From positions 27,427-91,426 of the forward strand of contig NZ_JAEH01000018.1 in assembly GCF_000518805.1 (NCBI RefSeq): DNA of 64,000 nt, in the 5' to 3' direction. A model generated the notes under the pieces. That model ran no database searches and was not told the origin of the DNA. It saw only the letters and a program-made list of their open reading frames with translations. This DNA is from Shewanella waksmanii ATCC BAA-643 (lineage in GTDB: Bacteria; Pseudomonadota; Gammaproteobacteria; Enterobacterales; Shewanellaceae). This document shows, piece after piece, positions 27,895 through 35,576 of this stretch (within the stretch, counting starts at the first letter, position 1; every line of letters starts with the position of its first letter). Made by a program: the position numbers and the translations under genes.

Positions 27895-28902
27895 ATGGCT
27901 AAGTTTTCGTTTGAACATGCATTTGAGATCGATACGCTAAAACGTTTAGTGGCTAAGCATCAAAACCACTTCAGGCATCAGTCTTTATTGGATCTGCATT
28001 ACCGTGGTACGCCTTTGTCTTTAACGGCCATAGAGCTGGGCAATCAACATCATTGCCCTACAGTGCTGTTTGTCGGTGGGGTGCATGGCGTTGAGCGAAT
28101 CGGCGCACAAGTGGTGTTGGCTTTTCTCAATAATTTACTTAATAGACTGCCTTGGGATACACATCTACAACAGCTATTACGCCATGTCAGAATTGCTTTT
28201 CTACCTGTGGTTAATCCGGTCGGTTTTTTGCGTGGCAGCCGTGGTAATGGCAATAATGTCGACTTAATGCGTAACGCCCCCATAGACTCTGAACAACCTG
28301 TGACTTTCATGGTTGGTGGGCAGACATTTTCCCCCAAATTGCCTTGGTACCGCGGTACTAAAGTAGAGGCGGAAACCCAAGCGGTTATCGATTATGTGCA
28401 AACCCTACAACAGAGCAGCAGTAGCTTAGTGTGTTTAGATGTGCATTCAGGCTTTGGTATGGTTGATCACATCTGGTTTCCCTATGCGCATTCAAAGCAA
28501 CCCTTTGAGAATGCCGGTTATATCTACCATCTAAAGCAGCTGTTTGACAAAGGTTACCCGCACCACGGCTACTATCGTTTTGCGCCACAAAATCACTTTT
28601 ATCAAACCCATGGTGACATATGGGACTACCTGAGTGTTGCTAACAGCAGCGATAGCTTGTTTATTCCGTTAACTTTAGAGATGGGCTCGTGGGCGTGGGT
28701 GCGCAAAAATCCACGGCAAATTTTCAATTTCCCTGGCTATTTCAATCCACAAAAGCCCCATCGTCATGACCGTATTTTACGTCGGCACTTGATTTTGATG
28801 CAGTTCTTGATGGAATCTGCATATGCTAACGTATTGGAAAAGCTACCTGCGCAATCAGTTATGGCACTTAATCATGATGCGCAGCGGGTGTGGTACCGTT
28901 AA
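27895..28902 (+). CDS. M14-like zinc carboxypeptidase family protein
   Basis: 335 residues from ATG 27895; a TTG at 27886 would add three residues. The zinc-binding HxxE is in VGGVHGVERIG, the third zinc His in CLDVHSGFG, a substrate-binding Arg region in FLRGSRGNGNNVDLMRN, and a likely catalytic Glu in LTLEMGSW. These fit the M14 carboxypeptidase / succinylglutamate desuccinylase-like fold of the DUF2817 type. No signal peptide, so cytoplasmic. The next gene, an alpha/beta hydrolase, starts 24 bp downstream, making a two-gene unit. Substrate unknown (peptide or amidated small molecule). Confidence 0.78.
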   Translation: MAKFSFEHAFEIDTLKRLVAKHQNHFRHQSLLDLHYRGTPLSLTAIELGNQHHCPTVLFVGGVHGVERIGAQVVLAFLNNLLNRLPWDTHLQQLLRHVRIAFLPVVNPVGFLRGSRGNGNNVDLMRNAPIDSEQPVTFMVGGQTFSPKLPWYRGTKVEAETQAVIDYVQTLQQSSSSLVCLDVHSGFGMVDHIWFPYAHSKQPFENAGYIYHLKQLFDKGYPHHGYYRFAPQNHFYQTHGDIWDYLSVANSSDSLFIPLTLEMGSWAWVRKNPRQIFNFPGYFNPQKPHRHDRILRRHLILMQFLMESAYANVLEKLPAQSVMALNHDAQRVWYR

Positions 28903-28926
28903 TTCACTCAGTGCTTAGGAGCTACA

Positions 28927-29706
28927 ATGATGCAAGTAGTGTTGCTGCGTGGCCTAATGCGAGACCAACGTCATTGGCATGGTTTTGAGCAGCGGCTTAT
29001 TGATGCCGGTTGTCAGGTTTTGAGTGTCGACGTGCTGGGTAACGGCCACTATTACCAGCAGCGCAGCCCCTTGAGTATTGATGAATACGCCGAGCAAGTT
29101 GCCCGGCAAATACAGGCGCACTTTCAAGGTCAAAGTGTGCCTCAGCTGACCATAGTGGGTCTATCAATGGGAGGGATGATTGCACTGCGTTTAGCCAAGC
29201 AGCAGCCACAGATGATAAAGCAGGTTGTGCTGCTTAATAGCAGCGCCGCTAATCTCTCTGGCTGGTATCAACGCTTTCGGCTGGATCGGCTAATCGCTAT
29301 TGGCGCAGCCCAGTGTTGGCGGCATGTAATGCAACAGCTTAACGCTAGAGGGAGTGCAAAAAAGGTCAGCCCAGTAGAGCGATTAGTGTTGGCACTGACC
29401 AGTCTAAAAGCGGCGAATCAAATAGATTATATTCAGCAATGGTCACAGTGGCGGACCGAGCGACATTGCCACTTTTTTAATGGTGTCAGGCAGATAATCG
29501 CCTGCGCTAAATTTAATGCCCCCAACGCACTTTCTTGCCCAATCTATGTGATGGTGGCTAACCAAGATGCCTTAGTGATGCCCAGTTGCAGCGCTGCCTT
29601 AGCCCAATTTTACCAAACCGAGCTAGTAAAGATTGACTGCTGTGGCCATGACATCAGTTTAGATCAGCCGCAATTACTGCTACAAAAAATCCTGCAGTAC
29701 CAATAA
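28927..29706 (+). CDS. alpha/beta fold hydrolase
   Basis: 259 residues. The nucleophile elbow GLSMGG (about 78-83) gives the catalytic Ser; an Asp is available in MVANQDALV and the catalytic His in CCGHDISLDQP, in the correct order. The N-terminal LLRGLMRDQRHWHGFEQRL resembles the oxyanion-hole region of MhpC/BioH-like hydrolases. The ATG is preceded by TAGGAG with 5-base spacing. Cotranscribed with the M14-like peptidase upstream. Substrate unknown. Confidence 0.82.
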   Translation: MMQVVLLRGLMRDQRHWHGFEQRLIDAGCQVLSVDVLGNGHYYQQRSPLSIDEYAEQVARQIQAHFQGQSVPQLTIVGLSMGGMIALRLAKQQPQMIKQVVLLNSSAANLSGWYQRFRLDRLIAIGAAQCWRHVMQQLNARGSAKKVSPVERLVLALTSLKAANQIDYIQQWSQWRTERHCHFFNGVRQIIACAKFNAPNALSCPIYVMVANQDALVMPSCSAALAQFYQTELVKIDCCGHDISLDQPQLLLQKILQYQ

Positions 29707-29783
29707 TCCTGCCGATGTACTGTTTATTTTTGCTAAAAAGTCTAGATATACAGATTGCTAAGGCTGATAAATATGGTGCTAGT

Positions 29784-30062
29784 TTAAGTGCGATACAGCA
29801 CCTTGACCACATGCCAGCCAAATTTGGTCTTTACTAGGTGTGGAGTAATTAGCTCACCGGTAAAACAAACTTTATCAAACGCCGGTACCATTTGGCCTTT
29901 TTTAAACTCACCTAGGCTACCGCCCTTTTTGCCCGACGGGCAGCTAGAGTGCTTTTTGGCAAGCACATCAAACTTAGCGCCTTTATTGAGTTTTTGAATG
30001 ATCTCTTCTGCGAGTTCTTTGTGTTTAACCAATATATGCAATGCTGCAGCGGTTCTTGCCAT
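29784..30062 (-). CDS. ppiC: peptidyl-prolyl cis-trans isomerase C (parvulin)
   Basis: 92 residues, a single stand-alone parvulin domain like E. coli PpiC (93 residues) and aligned to it end to end: [50 protein letters not shown], and the terminal [12 protein letters not shown]. Catalytic-pocket residues His8-type, Cys in SSCPSG, Met and Phe in GQMVPAFD and the C-terminal His are all present. Cytoplasmic proline isomerase acting in protein folding. Monocistronic. Confidence 0.95.
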   Translation of the reverse strand: MARTAAALHILVKHKELAEEIIQKLNKGAKFDVLAKKHSSCPSGKKGGSLGEFKKGQMVPAFDKVCFTGELITPHLVKTKFGWHVVKVLYRT

Positions 30063-30148
30063 AATAGTGAAAGCCGTATTGAGCGATAGTGAGTGATCCG
30101 CTAATTATATCAGTAAAAAGCTGACCACTGCGATGTAGGTGGGGATTT

Positions 30149-30163
30149 TCTCACACTGTGAGA
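30149..30163. promoter_or_regulatory. short perfect palindrome upstream of ppiC
   Basis: TCTCACA-C-TGTGAGA, 7-bp arms, about 87 bp upstream of the ppiC start. It may be an operator; no T-tract follows, so a terminator is less likely. Confidence 0.3.
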
Positions 30164-30211
30164 CACATGCTTGGTATGAAGGATACTGTGCTGCAGTGTG
30201 CTCTAGGCTGC

Positions 30212-30517
30212 CTATTTAGCAGCTCGCAAAGTGGTTTTACGGTAATCAAACTGACGGTTAACGTAATTGACATCACCTAGGGTGGCTCTTTCAGCTTGTA
30301 ACTGGCCCTCGTCAGACACCGCAAATTTAGCGACAGTTGCATTAACAAAATCCACCACTAGTAGCGTATCATTATTGCTTACATGCTGACTGGCAGCCTG
30401 TTGTATTTGTGGTCCAGTGCAATCGTTGCACTCTACTGTAGCGGGCATTGCCATACTCGATGAACAAGCCAGCAAGCTGGTTGCTGTAATCAAGCGTGCC
30501 ATATTCAATGATTTCAT
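30212..30517 (-). CDS. small exported protein, unknown
   Basis: 101 residues with a signal sequence (MARLITATSLLACSSSMAMPA; cleavage near residue 25). The mature part begins with VECNDCTG, a CxxC-like pair, and continues with an alternating strand pattern (TLLVVDFVNATVAKFAVSDEG). No family recognised. A CRP-like site is centred about 57 bp upstream of the start codon. Periplasmic location is inferred from the signal sequence. Confidence 0.55.
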   Translation of the reverse strand: MKSLNMARLITATSLLACSSSMAMPATVECNDCTGPQIQQAASQHVSNNDTLLVVDFVNATVAKFAVSDEGQLQAERATLGDVNYVNRQFDYRKTTLRAAK

Positions 30518-30566
30518 AGGGACTCCTTGTTATTGGTACATCTGTTTGGTCAGACTGATTATTTAG

Positions 30567-30582
30567 TGTGATCTGTGTCACG
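30567..30582 (-). promoter_or_regulatory. CRP-like binding site
   Basis: TGTGA-TCTGTG-TCACG matches the CRP consensus TGTGA-N6-TCACA in nine of ten core positions. It lies upstream of the small exported-protein gene on the minus strand. In Shewanella, CRP governs respiratory genes, which would fit an exported CxxC protein; this is inference. Confidence 0.5.
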
Positions 30583-30878
30583 TTTTTAATGTATTGAATA
30601 AAAACTCGACTGTCTAGTTTTTCACCTTAATCCATTGTTTGCTAATGTAAAGTCGACCTGAGAAATGGAAGTTGGTCGCCAATAATCAGCATTTAGCAAC
30701 TGTCAATTAGCAGTCACTAAACTCTGCATAAATGGCTAATATTGATTAAACTGCAAAAATAATTACCTAGTTTGCATCTTTTTGGCGAGTGGATCGTCAT
30801 TAGCACTAACTATGGCTAATGCCTGCAATTACCGGGCGTATGAAGAAGCCCACGTGTATTTACCCAAGAGGTTATGCT
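30583..30878. other. intergenic region upstream of sigZ-like gene
   Basis: About 295 bp, AT-rich. It must hold the promoter of the sigma-factor gene and perhaps a divergent promoter, but I see no convincing -35/-10 pair or inverted repeat. Confidence 0.35.
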
Positions 30879-31415
30879 ATGCAGCAAGTCGCATCGACGG
30901 CGTTTAAACAGTATCAGCAAGAATTGCTCGCTTACATCATTAAAAAAATTGGCCACCGAGATGATGCACAAGATATTCTCAGTGGTGTTTTCGTTAAGCT
31001 GCTACAACAGCAGACTCCGCCCAACTCGCCCATTGCTTGGCTATACCAAGTGACTAAAAACGCGATTATTGACTATTACCGCACGCGCAAGCCCAACGAG
31101 GCCTTGCCCGAAGATCTACTGCAAGAGGTCGACAAAAGTGATGCTTTTCGCGATATGAGTGAGTGCATGCGACCGATGATCATGACCTTAGATGATAAGT
31201 ATCAACACGTGCTATTGCTAAGTGAGTTGGAAGGGTTCAAACATCAAGCTGTGGCGGATCAGCTTAATCTCAGTTTACCGGCAGTCAAATCTCGAGTACG
31301 TCGTGGACGCCAATTGCTGGCAAGCAGTATTCAAGGTTGCTGCGCCCCAGTAGTTAACAAAAGTGGCCGCATTGATGACTTTGATACTGAGCAGGCAAAT
31401 TGCAAGGGGTGTTAA
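30879..31415 (+). CDS. sigZ: ECF-like RNA polymerase sigma factor, SigZ type
   Basis: 178 residues from ATG 30879, chosen over upstream in-frame ATGs (30819, 30840) because AAGAGG lies 7 bases before it and homology to sigma region 2 starts at once. Region 2: FKQYQQELLAYIIKKIGHRDDAQDILSGVFVKLLQ; region 2.4: SPIAWLYQVTKNAIIDYYRTRK; region 4: LSELEGFKHQAVADQLNLSLPAVKSRVRRGRQLL. The C-terminal tail carries Cys154, Cys155, Cys175 and Cys178 (GCC ... CKGC), as in SigZ, and may bind a metal. No anti-sigma gene is adjacent. The next gene encodes the CC-rich protein, suggesting a metal- or thiol-linked regulon. Confidence 0.8.
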   Translation: MQQVASTAFKQYQQELLAYIIKKIGHRDDAQDILSGVFVKLLQQQTPPNSPIAWLYQVTKNAIIDYYRTRKPNEALPEDLLQEVDKSDAFRDMSECMRPMIMTLDDKYQHVLLLSELEGFKHQAVADQLNLSLPAVKSRVRRGRQLLASSIQGCCAPVVNKSGRIDDFDTEQANCKGC

Positions 31416-31509
31416 ATTAGCGGCAATTATTTGCATCTTTTTTGGTTGTGCTTCGTCTATCTAAGTAAGACTCACCATGCTATTGAGCTAACTTAATTAA
31501 GAGAGACCT

Positions 31510-31770
31510 ATGCAACCAACCAACGCCAAAAACCACACAGACAAAGCAGCTTGCTGCGCAGCTACCACAGATAAACAGCCAAGTAGCAACAGTTGCTGCA
31601 CGTCTAACTGTTGTGACACAGATAATTGTTGTCAGGCAGATTGTTGCACGGACCAACAGTGCTGCACACCCGAATGCTGTCAGTCTGATTGTTGTGATCA
31701 ACAGTGCTGTGCTAATGATGATTGCTGCACCGATGGCTGTTGTCCCGAACAGGCCAAGTGCTGTGCATAA
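31510..31770 (+). CDS. 86-residue cysteine-pair-rich protein (metallothionein-like composition)
   Basis: 24 of 86 residues are Cys, all in 12 CC pairs separated mostly by three or four polar residues (Asp, Gln, Ser, Thr, Asn). There is no signal peptide and almost no hydrophobic residue, so it is a cytosolic, probably metal-organised chain. The ATG has a good ribosome binding site (AAGAGAG). It lies 94 bp after the SigZ-like gene, whose tail also carries paired Cys, and 141 bp before an ArsR regulator. I know no named family with this CC-x3-4-CC periodicity; binding of soft metals such as Cu(I), Hg, Cd or As(III) is inferred from composition. A frame also exists on the opposite strand, which I regard as its shadow. 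Confidence 0.75.
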   Translation: MQPTNAKNHTDKAACCAATTDKQPSSNSCCTSNCCDTDNCCQADCCTDQQCCTPECCQSDCCDQQCCANDDCCTDGCCPEQAKCCA

Positions 31771-31817
31771 CCATAATCGATAATTCCCCATTTACTGCTC
31801 ATTGAGCGGTCATACGG

Positions 31818-31857
31818 CAACCCACAATGGCTTAACGCTATTGTGGGTTGTTTTGTT
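31818..31857 (+). terminator. terminator after the CC-rich protein gene
   Basis: Inverted repeat CAACCCACAAT / ATTGTGGGTTG with an 11-base loop, followed by TTTTGTTT. It separates the CC-rich gene from the ArsR gene, so the latter has its own promoter. Confidence 0.8.
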
Positions 31858-31878
31858 TAACAATTAATTCTATTATTA

Positions 31879-31886
31879 TCGAAATA
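31879..31886 (+). promoter_or_regulatory. half-site TCGAAATA upstream of arsR-like gene
   Basis: The octamer TCGAAATA, identical to one arm of the perfect palindrome in front of the permease gene, occurs 26 bp before the ArsR start codon. The opposite arm is not conserved. This suggests autoregulation with a weaker site. Confidence 0.4.
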
Positions 31887-31911
31887 TTGCTAATACAGTT
31901 GAGTTATAACA

Positions 31912-32211
31912 ATGGATATTGAAGTTGTTGCCAAGGCCCTCAAAGAGTTAGGTCATCCCACCCGCTTAGGGATTTATAAGCGCGTTGTTCGTGCTGGATA
32001 TCAAGGTGTGGCAGTTGGTGATATACAGCAGCAACTGTCTATTCCTGCTTCGACACTCTCTCACCATATCGCCAGTTTAATGTCGGCTGGATTATTATCG
32101 CAGCGTCGAGAGGGACGAACCTTATATTGTGTTGGTGAGTTCGACAACCTAGAGCAAGTGATCGGCTTCTTACAGGATGAGTGTTGTTTTGATGAGCAAA
32201 ACTGCAACTAA
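31912..32211 (+). CDS. ArsR/SmtB family metalloregulator
   Basis: 99 residues; the core is a winged helix-turn-helix of the ArsR type: LKELGHPTRLGIYKRVV, VGDIQQQLSIPASTLSHHIASLMSAGLLSQRREGRTLYC. Cys73 in the wing and Cys91, Cys92 and Cys98 at the C-terminus (DECCFDEQNC) are candidate metal(loid) ligands; the classical CVC motif of ArsR helix 3 is absent. Such repressors leave DNA on binding As(III), Sb(III), Zn or Cd. It sits before the CSC-type permease, whose promoter contains a perfect inverted repeat expected for this family. Confidence 0.85.
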   Translation: MDIEVVAKALKELGHPTRLGIYKRVVRAGYQGVAVGDIQQQLSIPASTLSHHIASLMSAGLLSQRREGRTLYCVGEFDNLEQVIGFLQDECCFDEQNCN

Positions 32212-32385
32212 CCCTTTGTTAAAGTTGAACTATGCTAACTTGTTTGGTGTGATATACGGGCACCAAACATCACTTCGTTACACTTCTTTTCGCAGTAAAA
32301 ACAAAATAATATAACCATATCAAAGCATTAGGTTGTTCTTTTATCGCCGCCATCAATGCATATTAGATTTTTTTAATAAACATTT

Positions 32386-32405
32386 CCATAATTCTGGAAT
32401 TATGG
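32386..32405. promoter_or_regulatory. perfect 9-bp inverted repeat upstream of the permease promoter
   Basis: CCATAATTC-TG-GAATTATGG lies immediately upstream of the predicted -35 box (32407). Its position suits an activator, or a second repressor. Its sequence differs from the TATTTCGA palindrome downstream, so a different protein probably binds it. Confidence 0.6.
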
Positions 32406-32406
32406 G

Positions 32407-32434
32407 TTGACTTGATATTTTTCAGGAGTATTAT
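32407..32434 (+). promoter_or_regulatory. sigma70-type promoter of the permease gene
   Basis: TTGACT (32407-32412) and TATTAT (32429-32434) with 16-bp spacing. The -10 element overlaps the left arm of the operator palindrome. Confidence 0.65.
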
Positions 32435-32454
32435 TTCGACAAATATCGAAATAA
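32431..32454. promoter_or_regulatory. ArsR-type operator, perfect 9-bp inverted repeat
   Basis: TTATTTCGA-N6-TCGAAATAA overlapping the -10 region and expected transcription start of the permease. Placement and symmetry are typical for ArsR-family repressors, and one arm recurs in front of the arsR-like gene. Confidence 0.75.
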
Positions 32455-32495
32455 GTCGATAAACCGTACTAAGTCAGATCAAGGTGGGAAAAGTA

Positions 32496-33635
32496 ATGAG
32501 TCCTGAAACATTAGCCATGGCCTACGAGGCCGCAGATATGTTTGTGTTTTTAGCGGTAGAGCTAACACTGCTATTTTTAGCGATTAGCTATTTAGTGGGC
32601 GTACTACAGATGTACATTACGCCTGAGAAAATTCAAACCATTTTAAGTTCAAAAAATGGCAAGGGGTATGTGATTGCGGCTTTATTAGGTTCAATTACAC
32701 CGTTTTGTTCTTGCTCAACAATCCCTTTCTTAAAAGGATTACTGCGAGCCAAAGCTGGGTTTGGTCCTATGATGGTGTTCTTGTTCTCAAGCCCACTACT
32801 TAATCCCATTATTATTGGCTTGTTTGTCGTGACGTTTGGCTGGCAGGTAGCACTATTTTATTTTGCTGTAGCCTTGGTTGTGTCAATTATTGCTGGTTGG
32901 GCACTGGAAAAACTGGGTTTTGAACGTTATGTCAAACCAGAAGCGTATGAAGCAGCGGGTGTGAGTGGTTGTAGAGCTAGTACTGGCTGTGGCGAACCTA
33001 AGGCAAAAGCTGTCGCTTCCACTGTGTGTTGTGGTGAACCACAGCCAAAGGTAAGCAGTTGTGGTGATTCGGCCAAGGCTCCGCTGTCGGCAACGGTTGC
33101 AGAAAGCAGCTGTGGTGATTCAGCTAAATCGACACCTACGGCGACGAGTTGCGCCGCTGAAGAGGCTAAGCCGCAGGCCGCACAATCATGTTATGGCAGT
33201 GAAGATGCACCAAAGGCTACACCGAATAAGTGGCTGGCGTTATGGCATTCAACCTGGAAAGACTTTAAACAGGTGCTGCCGTACTTATTGCTTGGTATTA
33301 CGTTAGGCTCATTTATTTATGGCTTTATGCCAACTGAGTTAATCGTAAAATATGCGGGTGATGGCCTATGGTATGCGATTCCTGTTGCAGCCGTTATCGG
33401 TATTCCTCTGTATATTCGTGCAGAAGCAGTGATTCCATTGAGTGCTGCTTTAGTGAAAAAGGGCATGGCGCTGGGTTCAGTTATGGCATTGATTATTGGC
33501 AGTGCAGGGGCAAGTTTGACTGAAGTGATTCTATTGAAATCGATTTTCAAGAATCAAATGATCATTGCCTTTGTTAGCGTCATATTAACTATGGCCATTG
33601 GCGCCGGGTTTATGTATCAATGGTTGTTTAGCTAA
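32496..33635 (+). CDS. CSC-motif permease (ArsP/DUF318 family) with Cys-rich central loop
   Basis: 379 residues from ATG 32496, preferred over GTG 32484 because AAGGTGGG lies 8-9 bases upstream. Eight or so membrane helices in two halves. The first half contains ITPFCSCSTIPFLKG and SSPLLNPII, the signature of the permease family that includes the organoarsenical exporter ArsP. The second half repeats the pattern (GIPLYIRAEAVIPLS; GSAGASLTEVILLKS). Between them lies a roughly 100-residue hydrophilic loop with about ten Cys, including two copies of SSCGDSAK and a CCGEP element; this loop is probably a metal-binding region and seems internally duplicated. Likely exports a metal(loid) or its methylated form. 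Confidence 0.85.
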   Translation: MSPETLAMAYEAADMFVFLAVELTLLFLAISYLVGVLQMYITPEKIQTILSSKNGKGYVIAALLGSITPFCSCSTIPFLKGLLRAKAGFGPMMVFLFSSPLLNPIIIGLFVVTFGWQVALFYFAVALVVSIIAGWALEKLGFERYVKPEAYEAAGVSGCRASTGCGEPKAKAVASTVCCGEPQPKVSSCGDSAKAPLSATVAESSCGDSAKSTPTATSCAAEEAKPQAAQSCYGSEDAPKATPNKWLALWHSTWKDFKQVLPYLLLGITLGSFIYGFMPTELIVKYAGDGLWYAIPVAAVIGIPLYIRAEAVIPLSAALVKKGMALGSVMALIIGSAGASLTEVILLKSIFKNQMIIAFVSVILTMAIGAGFMYQWLFS

Positions 33636-33661
33636 CTAGCCGCTTAGTTAGCGTAAACTTA

Positions 33662-33690
33662 AAGCGTCTGTGGCAACACAGGCGCTTTTT
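33662..33690 (+). terminator. terminator after the permease gene
   Basis: Stem AGCGTCTGTG / CACAGGCGCT (one G-U pair) with GCAA loop, then TTTTT; about 28 bp after the stop codon. Confidence 0.85.
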
Positions 33691-33735
33691 ACATTTTTAG
33701 CATTGGCTTGTAGCACTGCTTAGCCGTTTCCTACC

Positions 33736-33839
33736 AGCACTTCATTCCAGTGCTTCATCTTAGTCGTTCATCTCAACACTCAATCTCAGCACTTCATCTT
33801 AGTGCTTCATCTTAGTGCTTCATGTTATCACTTCATGTT
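33736..33839. repeat. 13-bp tandem repeat, eight units
   Basis: Eight consecutive variants of AGTGCTTCATCTT (units such as AGCACTTCATTCC, AGTCGTTCATCTC, ATCACTTCATGTT), exactly 104 bp. It lies between the permease terminator and the acylase-like gene. The 13-bp period is not a multiple of three and no frame runs through it. Confidence 0.8.
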
Positions 33840-33950
33840 ATCAGTTAGCCTGTAAGTAAAACTAATAGGTGTTAATTGTACCTCACATAGTCAATTCGGC
33901 AATAATTCAACCAAGCTAACGAGGCAAACAATCACATTGAGGACAACACT

Positions 33951-34928
33951 ATGAAAAAGACACTACTTGCTATCGCACTTGCTACTACCGCTACTGTTGG
34001 CATCGCCAATGCTTGTACCACCGCAGTTTACAACAATGGAGAAGCGCAGCTAACCATGCGCACAATGGATTGGTTTGGTCATGACCAAGCGGTTGTTGTC
34101 GGCACAGGTGCTGGTATCGACACCCAATACAGCGCCACTGACGGCGTAGCGACTCGCAGTAAGTTTGCTGCGCTTAAAATCGAATCTTTCAACCCTGGCA
34201 TCGTCGCTGAAGCCATGAACGAGCAAGGCCTAGAAGCACGCATTTTGTATCTTGGCACTGGCGCAGGTACTGAGTTTGCGCAAGACCGAGCTGACACTAA
34301 AAATGTTGACGCAGGCATGGTGCCTACTTGGGCAGTTGATAACTTCAGCTCAGTGACTGAAGTCGTTAGCGCCCTGCAAAGTGTAGATGTGCTACCCACA
34401 GCGGTATGTGACTTACCAAATCATGAAGGTGAATGCATTTATCCACCCGTACACTACCAGTTTGCCGATGCGCAAGGTAACACTGCGGTTGTTGAGTTCA
34501 TCAAAGGTGAAATGAAGATCTACACGGGTTCAGGTTCAGCTTACATGAGCAATGATCCAGCATTTGATGAGCACTTAGCGTTGGACGAGCAACAAGTTGA
34601 GGCGGGGTCGACTATCTTGCCATCAGACCGTCGCCTACGTGCCAAATCAGTGATTGCTGACATGTATGAGCGCAATGTGACTGATGCGACTAAAGCACAA
34701 AATTCAATGAAAGCCGTAGGTGCGACCGTATTTGCAGGCTACGACCAAATTGATAAATCGGTTAACGATGTCTTCCCAACATTGTGGACCAACTACACCG
34801 ACCGTGATGCAAAAACTTGGACATTCGATCGCTACGACACATGGGCTGTCGAGCACTATAGCTTCGATATGTTCAACAACGACGAAGCCAAGCGAGTTGT
34901 ACTGGGTGCTCACCCTGCTAACAAGTAG
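33951..34928 (+). CDS. linear amide C-N hydrolase (penicillin V acylase / choloylglycine hydrolase family)
   Basis: 325 residues with a signal peptide cleaved before Cys22 (GIANA-CTTAVYN). In this Ntn-hydrolase family the exposed N-terminal Cys is the nucleophile. Other conserved parts: LTMRTMDWFG with the substrate-site Arg/Asp, GMNEQGLEARI-type motif (AEAMNEQGLEARILYL), and an Asn/Arg pair later. The protein is periplasmic. Related enzymes in Shewanella and other Gram-negatives hydrolyse penicillin V and long-chain acyl-homoserine lactones, so quorum-signal degradation is plausible. A strong ribosome site (GAGGACA) precedes the ATG and a terminator follows. Confidence 0.88.
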   Translation: MKKTLLAIALATTATVGIANACTTAVYNNGEAQLTMRTMDWFGHDQAVVVGTGAGIDTQYSATDGVATRSKFAALKIESFNPGIVAEAMNEQGLEARILYLGTGAGTEFAQDRADTKNVDAGMVPTWAVDNFSSVTEVVSALQSVDVLPTAVCDLPNHEGECIYPPVHYQFADAQGNTAVVEFIKGEMKIYTGSGSAYMSNDPAFDEHLALDEQQVEAGSTILPSDRRLRAKSVIADMYERNVTDATKAQNSMKAVGATVFAGYDQIDKSVNDVFPTLWTNYTDRDAKTWTFDRYDTWAVEHYSFDMFNNDEAKRVVLGAHPANK

Positions 34929-34945
34929 GCAGCCATAGTCAGTAA

Positions 34946-34970
34946 AGCACCGCCTAAGGCGGTGCTTTTT
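34946..34970 (+). terminator. terminator between acylase and cytochrome genes
   Basis: Perfect stem AGCACCGCC / GGCGGTGCT with TAA loop, followed by TTTTT. Confidence 0.88.
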
Positions 34971-34996
34971 ATTCCTCAATCATGGGAGAGTGCAAC

Positions 34997-35557
34997 ATGA
35001 AAAAACTAATGATCTTAGGCTTATTGTTAGCCAGTACTTATGCCAGCGCGGTTGATCATCAGCAGACCTATCAAACCTATGTCGATACGCAGGGCAACAT
35101 TAGCCTACCTAGCGATTATTTAATGCAGGACTTTATCCACGTTGGCAGTAACACCGTTGCCGACCCGCAAACGCAAACCTTGCTTAATATCAATGCCACC
35201 TATGTACAAAAATCGGCGTTGCAGGAATATAGGCAAACTGGGCAATGGCCCGATGGCACCATGATTGTTAAATCAATCAAGTTTGTATCAGACAAAAAGT
35301 CCCTGTTGTCAGGCGATGTGCAGCATCAAACAGATCGTGATATTGAGTTTGTGATGATTAAAGACCGTGTTGGCCGCTTTCAAAATACTGCCAATAAAGC
35401 CGTATGGGGTGAAGGGTGGGGCTGGGCGCAGTTTACAGACCCCAAAGATCTAAGCCGCAACACCAATGACGATAGAAATTATTGCCAAGGTTGCCATATG
35501 CCACGCAAAAATACTGACTGGTTGTACACAGATATTTATCCGTTAATGCAGCGCTAA
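34997..35557 (+). CDS. cytochrome P460 family protein
   Basis: 186 residues from ATG 34997 (GGGAGAG upstream; the frame also opens at 34982). Signal peptide ends near ASA-VDHQQ. The mature part shows the P460 pattern: LPSDYLMQDFIHVGS near the start, DGTMIVKSIKF in the middle, EGWGWAQF, and the c-type heme motif CQGCH close to the C-terminus, with Met after it (HMPR). Family members oxidise hydroxylamine or nitric oxide, or serve as periplasmic electron carriers; the lysine-heme crosslink typical of true P460 cannot be judged here. Confidence 0.82.
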   Translation: MKKLMILGLLLASTYASAVDHQQTYQTYVDTQGNISLPSDYLMQDFIHVGSNTVADPQTQTLLNINATYVQKSALQEYRQTGQWPDGTMIVKSIKFVSDKKSLLSGDVQHQTDRDIEFVMIKDRVGRFQNTANKAVWGEGWGWAQFTDPKDLSRNTNDDRNYCQGCHMPRKNTDWLYTDIYPLMQR

Positions 35558-35576
35558 GTAAGGCGGGTGGTTAGGT

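Noticed and set aside
30372..30581. 69-codon frame overlapping the small exported-protein gene
   Set aside because: The alternative frame at 30212-30517 has a proper signal peptide; this one covers the CRP-like site and has no recognisable features.
31480..31791. 103-codon frame antisense to the Cys-rich gene
   Set aside because: It arises from the biased codons of the CC repeats (TGC/TGT reversed give Ala/Thr); the plus-strand frame has the ribosome site and terminator.
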